16,696 nt of DNA from an uncultured Holophagales bacterium (GTDB lineage Bacteria > Acidobacteriota > Thermoanaerobaculia > UBA5066). Positions 12,804-16,696 of this stretch are shown one piece after another. Position 1 is the stretch's first letter. Each line of letters opens with the position of its first letter. The position numbers were made by a program, and so were the translations under genes. The notes under the pieces were generated by a model, which was not told the DNA's origin, did no database searches, and saw only the letters and a list, made by a program, of their open reading frames with translations. Location of the stretch: assembly GCA_937927565.1 (NCBI GenBank), contig CALBDV010000012.1, positions 1-16,696 of the forward strand, written 5' to 3'.

Positions 12804-15663
12804 GCGGCGAACCCTCCGGCTCGCCCTTCCCGTGGCCCTCGCGGCCCTGCTGCTGGCCCCGTCGCCCCTGCGCGCTCAGGGGCAGAACAAGGTCGTCTAC
12901 GACAAGTTCGACTGGAAGATCTACTCGTCGACCCACTTCCGGATCTACCACTACGGCCGGGGCGAGGCCGCCCTGCAGAAAGTCTCCTCGATGGCCGAGT
13001 CGGCCTACGACGACCTCTCGCGGCGCCTCAACTACCAGGTCCCGAAGCCGATTCCCCTTCTCTTCTACGTCACGCACGCGGAGTTCGAGCAGAACAACAT
13101 CATCCTGAACTTCATCCCCGAAGGGGTCGGGGCGTTCGCCGAGCCCGCGCGCAACCGGATGGTCCTGCCGATCGACCTCCCCGACGAGAAGCTCCAGAAC
13201 CTCATCTCGCACGAGCTGACCCACATCTTCCAGTACGAGATCCTCTACGGTGGACGGCTCTCCCGCGCGTACACGTCGAACATCCCGACGTGGTTCATGG
13301 AGGGAATGGCCTCCTACTTCGCGAAGGACGAGGACGAGAAGGACCGGATGTTCATCCGCGACGCGGTGAACTCCGACCAGATTCCCCCGATCACGCGCGT
13401 GAACATCTCCGGCTACCCCGCCTACCGCTTCGGCCACGCCTTCTTCGACTTCGTCGAGGCCGAATGGGGGAAGGACGCCGTCCGCGAGCTCGTCTTCGAG
13501 TTCCGCTCCTTCCTCGGGAAGGACATCGCCGCCGCCCTCAAGAGGGCGTTCGAGATCGAGCCCGACGACTTCAACATGAAGTTCCGGCGGTATCTCCGGA
13601 GAAAGTACCTGCCGCTCCTGGCCGTGAAGGGTGAGGCGTCCGAGTACGGCGAGCGGTTCCGGGTCGGCGCGTGGGAGCGTCCCTCCTACGAGATCGGTGC
13701 CGCACCGTCCCCGTCGGGCGATTTCGTCGCCACGCTCACGACGTACAAGGAAGACATCGACATCGCCCTCCTCTCGACGAAGTCCCGCAAGCTCTGGAAG
13801 AACCTCTCGCCGGGGCGGACGACGAAGTACGAGTACATCTCCGCCCAGTTCCTGACGCAGGGACCCGAAAGCGGGCGAGACCTCTCCTTCGCCCCCGACG
13901 GTGACCGGATCGCCGTCTTCGCCCGGCGGGAGCGGGGCCGCCAGCTCTTCATCTTCTCGGCCCGCGGCGGAGGCGTCGTCGAGAGGATTCCGGTGGCGCC
14001 CGACATGCCCCTTTCTCCCGCGTTCTCGCCCGACGGCGCGTCGGTCGTCTTCTCGGGCATTTCCGGGACGTCGCGCGACATCTTCCTCCTCGACCTCGCT
14101 TCGAAGGAAGTGCGGAACCTCACGTCGGACGAGAGCTACGACACGGCCCCCGTCTTCTCTCCCGACGGCAAGTACCTGTACCACACGAAGGTCGTGGCCG
14201 GGCTCCAGAAGATCGTCCGCTTTCCCCTGGACGACCCGTCGAAGATCGAGCAGATCACCTGGGGCGAGGGGAACGACGACGACGCGGCCTTTTCGCCCGA
14301 CGGCAACCGCCTCTACTTCGCCTCGTCCCGGGGCGGCATCTTCAACATCTACGGGCAGGACCTGGGCTCGGGCGAGCTCTTCCAGTACACCGACGTCATC
14401 GGCGCCGCCCTCGGGCCCGCCGCCTACGTCGGCCCCGACGGCCAGGAAAAGGTCGTCTTCTCCGGATACCAGGAAGGCCGCTTCCAGCTCTACGTCGCCG
14501 ATGCGCGCAAGCCGTTCCGGCGACTCGAGGAGAAGGCCCTGGCGCCCGCCCCTGTCGTGAGAGGGGCCGTGCCGGACTTCGTCCCGGCGATCGAGGTCGC
14601 AATCGACCCCGAGAAGATCGAGCCGAGCCGCTTCAAGCTCTTCGTGGACGACGTCGGCGGCTACGTCGGCGTCAACTCCGACGGGACGTTCCTCTCCTCC
14701 GTCCGCCTCGGTTTTTCCGACTACCTCGGCGACAAGCGCGTCTTCTTCATCTGGGACACGCTCGCCGGCTACTCGAACATCAACGCCATCTACTTCAACC
14801 TCAAGCGCCGGCTCCAGTGGGGAGTCCAGGCCTACGACAACCGGACCTACTTCACGGGCGTGAACGAGGACGGGCAGTACGTCTCCATCAAGCGGTTCTC
14901 CCGGGAGACGGGGGTCAGCCTCCTGGGCATCTTCCCGTTGTCGCGGTACACGCGGGTTGAGGGCGTCTTCGGGTTCCTCTCCCGGGAGATCGACGAGCCC
15001 TTCATCATCACGAACGCCGACGGCAGCGAAGGCCAGATCTACCTCCCGCGCAAGGACAACACGATCCAGGTCGGCGCCGGCTACGGCTACGACGGGACCA
15101 GGTTCAAGTCGTTCGGACCGCACGGCGGCCAGGCGCTCTCGGTCAACTATCGTTATCTCCCCGACTTCCAGGACGGCGGGACGCTCTCCTCGGACCTCTC
15201 CGCCGTGGCGCGCGCCTACGTCCCGATCTCGCGCCGGACGAACCTCGCCTTCCGCGGCTTCGGGGGCGTTTCCACCGGTGCCGTCCCGACGGTCTATTCC
15301 TTCGGCGGCCTCGACACCCTCCGTGGATACGACTACCGGGCGCTCATCGGGAACAAGATCTTCTACCTCAACACGGAGCTCCGCTTCCCCCTGATCGACG
15401 CCCTGATCACCGGGATCGGCCTCAACATCGGCGGGGTTCGAGGCCGGCTCTTCTTCGACATCGGAGCCGCCTACCTCGAGGGCCAGGACTTCTCGTTCGC
15501 CGAGGGGGGCCGGCTCGTGGACGGGCGTGCCGCCTACGGCGCGGGCTTCACCGCCTATTTTCTCGGGATCCCCTGGAACGTCGACTTCGCCCGGCCGACG
15601 GACCTGAAATCGAGCCTCGGGGGCTGGCAGACCACCTTCTACCTCGGACCCGCGACGTTCTGA
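12790..15663 (+). CDS. Outer-membrane fusion protein: metallopeptidase-like domain, TolB-type propeller, Omp85/surface-antigen barrel
   Basis: This 957-residue protein has a signal peptide (residues 1-30, ending LRAQ). Residues 33-290 form a peptidase-MA-like domain with zinc ligands His141 and His145 and the catalytic Glu142 (ISHELTHIFQYE). The third ligand is probably Glu171 in PTWFMEGMASYFA. Residues 298-590 form a PD40/TolB-type beta-propeller with repeats SFAPDGDRIAVFA, AFSPDGASVVFSG, VFSPDGKYLYHTK and AFSPDGNRLYFAS. From about 610 to the end is a beta-barrel of the surface antigen (D15/Omp85) type, with FGGLDTLRGYDYRALIGNKI and a terminal Phe. There is no sign of POTRA repeats. The ATG at 12790 overlaps the upstream stop by 14 bases. 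It resembles BamA-like barrels with a fused surface or periplasmic module; whether the peptidase is active is unknown. Confidence 0.93.
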   Translation: MCSSRRRTLRLALPVALAALLLAPSPLRAQGQNKVVYDKFDWKIYSSTHFRIYHYGRGEAALQKVSSMAESAYDDLSRRLNYQVPKPIPLLFYVTHAEFEQNNIILNFIPEGVGAFAEPARNRMVLPIDLPDEKLQNLISHELTHIFQYEILYGGRLSRAYTSNIPTWFMEGMASYFAKDEDEKDRMFIRDAVNSDQIPPITRVNISGYPAYRFGHAFFDFVEAEWGKDAVRELVFEFRSFLGKDIAAALKRAFEIEPDDFNMKFRRYLRRKYLPLLAVKGEASEYGERFRVGAWERPSYEIGAAPSPSGDFVATLTTYKEDIDIALLSTKSRKLWKNLSPGRTTKYEYISAQFLTQGPESGRDLSFAPDGDRIAVFARRERGRQLFIFSARGGGVVERIPVAPDMPLSPAFSPDGASVVFSGISGTSRDIFLLDLASKEVRNLTSDESYDTAPVFSPDGKYLYHTKVVAGLQKIVRFPLDDPSKIEQITWGEGNDDDAAFSPDGNRLYFASSRGGIFNIYGQDLGSGELFQYTDVIGAALGPAAYVGPDGQEKVVFSGYQEGRFQLYVADARKPFRRLEEKALAPAPVVRGAVPDFVPAIEVAIDPEKIEPSRFKLFVDDVGGYVGVNSDGTFLSSVRLGFSDYLGDKRVFFIWDTLAGYSNINAIYFNLKRRLQWGVQAYDNRTYFTGVNEDGQYVSIKRFSRETGVSLLGIFPLSRYTRVEGVFGFLSREIDEPFIITNADGSEGQIYLPRKDNTIQVGAGYGYDGTRFKSFGPHGGQALSVNYRYLPDFQDGGTLSSDLSAVARAYVPISRRTNLAFRGFGGVSTGAVPTVYSFGGLDTLRGYDYRALIGNKIFYLNTELRFPLIDALITGIGLNIGGVRGRLFFDIGAAYLEGQDFSFAEGGRLVDGRAAYGAGFTAYFLGIPWNVDFARPTDLKSSLGGWQTTFYLGPATF

Positions 15664-15672
15664 CCCCGGGGA

Positions 15673-15712
15673 GGACCGGAAAAGGGTGACCGATGTCACC
15701 CCGGACCGGTCC
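15673..15712. terminator. Long nested inverted repeat after the barrel-protein gene
   Basis: Outer arms GGACCGG (15673-15679) and CCGGTCC (15706-15712) enclose a 4-by-4 mismatch. Inner arms GGGTGAC (15684-15690) and GTCACCC (15695-15701) surround the loop CGAT. Sequence beyond the outer arms also nearly matches, as CCGGG blocks on both sides. It begins 10 bases after the stop codon and ends 9 bases before the -10-like box of the next gene. It could be a terminator without a T-tract, or an operator site for the following gene. Confidence 0.55.
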
Positions 15713-15721
15713 CTCCCGGCC

Positions 15722-15727
15722 TAGAAT
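15722..15727 (+). promoter_or_regulatory. Putative -10 box for the metallo-hydrolase (leaderless start)
   Basis: TAGAAT ends 7 bases before the GTG at 15735, putting the transcription start on the start codon. A -35 at normal spacing would fall at about 15699-15704, inside the hairpin, and does not look like a consensus. Confidence 0.5.
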
Positions 15728-15734
15728 CTCAGTC

Positions 15735-16496
15735 GTGCGGATCCGTGTCCTCGGCGCGTACGGCGGCTCCACGCCCTGGCATCGGCAGACCTCGTTCCTG
15801 CTCGACGGAACGGTGTCTCTGGACGCGGGAGCGCTGACCCAGTCGCTCACCCTCGAAGAGCAGTCGCGGGTCCGCTCGATCATCGTGACGCACTCGCACC
15901 TCGACCACATCGCCTCGCTCCCGTTCCTCGTCGAGAACGTCTTCGGGCGGACGGAGGGGCCGATCGAGGTCATCGGCCCGAAAGACGTCACCGCGCTCCT
16001 CCAGGACCACCTCTTCAACGACGCCATCTGGCCCGACTTCACGCGCATCCCGACGCATTTCCTCCCCGCCGTGACGTTCCGGGTGATCGAGGCCGGGGTG
16101 CCGTTCCGCGTGAACGGCCTCCACGCGCTCGCGATCCCCGTATCCCACGTCGTCCCCACGTACGGATACATCCTCTGGGACGACCACTCCTGCGTCGTCT
16201 TCTCGAGCGACACCGGACCCACCGAGGCGCTCTGGGCAGAGGCGCGCGCCCGCGCCGACCTGAAGGCGATCTTCGTCGAGTGCTCCTTCCCGGACTCGAT
16301 GTCCGAGATCGCCGACGTCGCCAAGCACCTGACCCCCGCGACGCTCCACCGGGAGATGCGGAAGTTCCCGGCCGCCGTCCCGGTGAACCTCTACCACATG
16401 AAGCCGCCGACCCTCCCGGAGCTGCGGGCCGACGTCGCGGCGCTCTCGGACCCGCGGATCCGGCTGCTGGACGACGGGGACGAGCTGGACTTCTGA
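15735..16496 (+). CDS. MBL-fold metallo-hydrolase, class II cyclic-nucleotide phosphodiesterase-like
   Basis: This 253-residue metallo-beta-lactamase-fold protein has the signature VTHSHLDHIASLPFL (residues 51-65). It gives metal ligands His53, His55, Asp57 and His58, with further candidates His138 (VSHVVPTYGY), Asp159 (SSDTGP) and His221 (LYHMKP). The HxHLDH run followed by a hydrophobic SL pattern resembles class II 3',5'-cyclic-nucleotide phosphodiesterases (PdeA/CpdP group), so cAMP or cGMP hydrolysis is the leading guess. Other MBL hydrolases remain possible. The start is the GTG at 15735, after the TAGAAT box; the in-frame ATG at 15693 lies inside the hairpin and adds residues that do not fit the fold. 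No signal peptide is apparent, so it should be cytoplasmic. It stands alone on the plus strand after the envelope operon. Confidence 0.87.
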   Translation: MRIRVLGAYGGSTPWHRQTSFLLDGTVSLDAGALTQSLTLEEQSRVRSIIVTHSHLDHIASLPFLVENVFGRTEGPIEVIGPKDVTALLQDHLFNDAIWPDFTRIPTHFLPAVTFRVIEAGVPFRVNGLHALAIPVSHVVPTYGYILWDDHSCVVFSSDTGPTEALWAEARARADLKAIFVECSFPDSMSEIADVAKHLTPATLHREMRKFPAAVPVNLYHMKPPTLPELRADVAALSDPRIRLLDDGDELDF

Positions 16497-16508
16497 CACG
16501 GTAATGAA

Positions 16509-16552
16509 TCGGGGGGACCGCGGCCCTTCGGGCCTGCGGCCGGTCCCCCCGA
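16509..16552. terminator. Strong hairpin downstream of the metallo-hydrolase
   Basis: Two perfect 12-base arms (TCGGGGGGACCG at 16509-16520 and CGGTCCCCCCGA at 16541-16552) enclose 20 bases that can fold into a smaller hairpin of their own (CCC TTC GGG). It lies 12 bases after the stop codon and faces the end of a minus-strand gene, so it could terminate transcription from both sides. No T-tract follows directly. Confidence 0.65.
16522..16543 (+). repeat. 22-base direct repeat, copy 1 (hairpin-forming)
   Basis: This copy begins GGCCCTTCGGGCC and ends GCGGCCGG. It lies inside the long hairpin at 16509-16552 and is identical to the copy at 16597-16618. GGCCC and GGGCC pair around TTC, so each copy makes a small stem-loop. 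Confidence 0.7.
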
Positions 16553-16596
16553 ACCCCCTCCGCGCCGGCTTTCTCTTTTCGGGTCCTTCCCTCACT

Positions 16597-16618
16597 GGCC
16601 CTTCGGGCCTGCGGCCGG
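16597..16618 (+). repeat. 22-base direct repeat, copy 2 (hairpin-forming)
   Basis: Identical over 22 bases to the copy at 16522-16543, starting 75 bases after it. It sits immediately before the stop codon of the minus-strand gene. Copy 1 is enclosed by long complementary arms; this copy is not. It may be part of a dispersed intergenic repeat family or a duplicated terminator. Confidence 0.7.
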
Positions 16619-16619
16619 C

Positions 16620-16696
16620 TCAGCCTTCGTTGGCGCGGCCGTCCAGCGCGAGGAGCTCGCTCGCGAGCTCGAAGACGAGCCGGCGGCGGGTCCCTT
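16620..16696 (-). CDS. C-terminal end of an unidentified protein (cut by window edge)
   Basis: The minus strand reads about 24 codons to a TGA at 16622-16620, ending LLALDGRANEG. Nearly every codon ends in G or C, as in the real genes here, and the stop lies right beside a hairpin repeat, both of which support a genuine coding end. The fragment (RRRLVFELASELLALDGRANEG) is too short to identify. It is convergent with the metallo-hydrolase gene. Confidence 0.5.
   Translation of the reverse strand, partial: GTRRRLVFELASELLALDGRANEG

Noticed and set aside
12796..15699. A 967-codon open frame on the minus strand opposite the barrel-protein gene
   Set aside because: Its composition is Val/Asp/Glu/Arg-rich and low in structure, as expected for the antisense of a GC-rich gene, and it has no recognisable domain. 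The plus-strand frame has clear motifs.

Overview
The window is very GC-rich and almost every codon ends in G or C. The gene set (outer-membrane barrel protein, lipoprotein, secreted c-type cytochrome, periplasmic-type proteins) points to a diderm bacterium. HslVU, folate-type TrmFO and a peptidase/propeller/barrel fusion together fit something like an Acidobacteriota member (Thermoanaerobaculia-like), but that is an inference from gene content only, without a marker gene.

The minus strand carries a conserved housekeeping block, read from right to left: dprA (11680-10550), topA (10524-7894), trmFO (5275-3905), a small cytochrome c (3908-3582), xerC (3565-2642), hslV (1005-460) and the start of hslU (463-1). 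The order dprA-topA-trmFO-xerC-hslV-hslU is a classic bacterial neighbourhood. Here it is broken in two places by plus-strand genes. A secreted HEAT-like protein of unknown function (1063-2592) sits between xerC and hslV. Two paralogous methyltransferases and a secreted three-domain beta/gamma-crystallin-like protein (5367-7848) sit between topA and trmFO. The cytochrome gene is tucked inside the block by a 4-bp start/stop overlap.

To the right of dprA, reading away from it, lies a tight plus-strand operon for the cell envelope. It encodes a TPR lipoprotein, a secreted protein of uncertain family (possibly CsgG/LpoB-like), and a 957-residue protein that joins an HExxH metallopeptidase domain, a TolB-type beta-propeller and an Omp85/surface-antigen barrel. 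After a strong hairpin comes a class II cyclic-nucleotide-phosphodiesterase-like metallo-hydrolase. The window ends with the last codons of an unidentified minus-strand gene, facing the hydrolase across a hairpin-rich, repeat-containing spacer.

Several genes (hslV, trmFO, both methyltransferases, the hydrolase and probably the TPR lipoprotein) have a TAnnnT -10-like box only 6-10 bases before the start codon and no Shine-Dalgarno sequence, suggesting leaderless or very short-leader transcripts. The crystallin-like gene, by contrast, has a normal ribosome binding site. I saw no tRNA, rRNA, CRISPR array, insertion sequence or phage gene.
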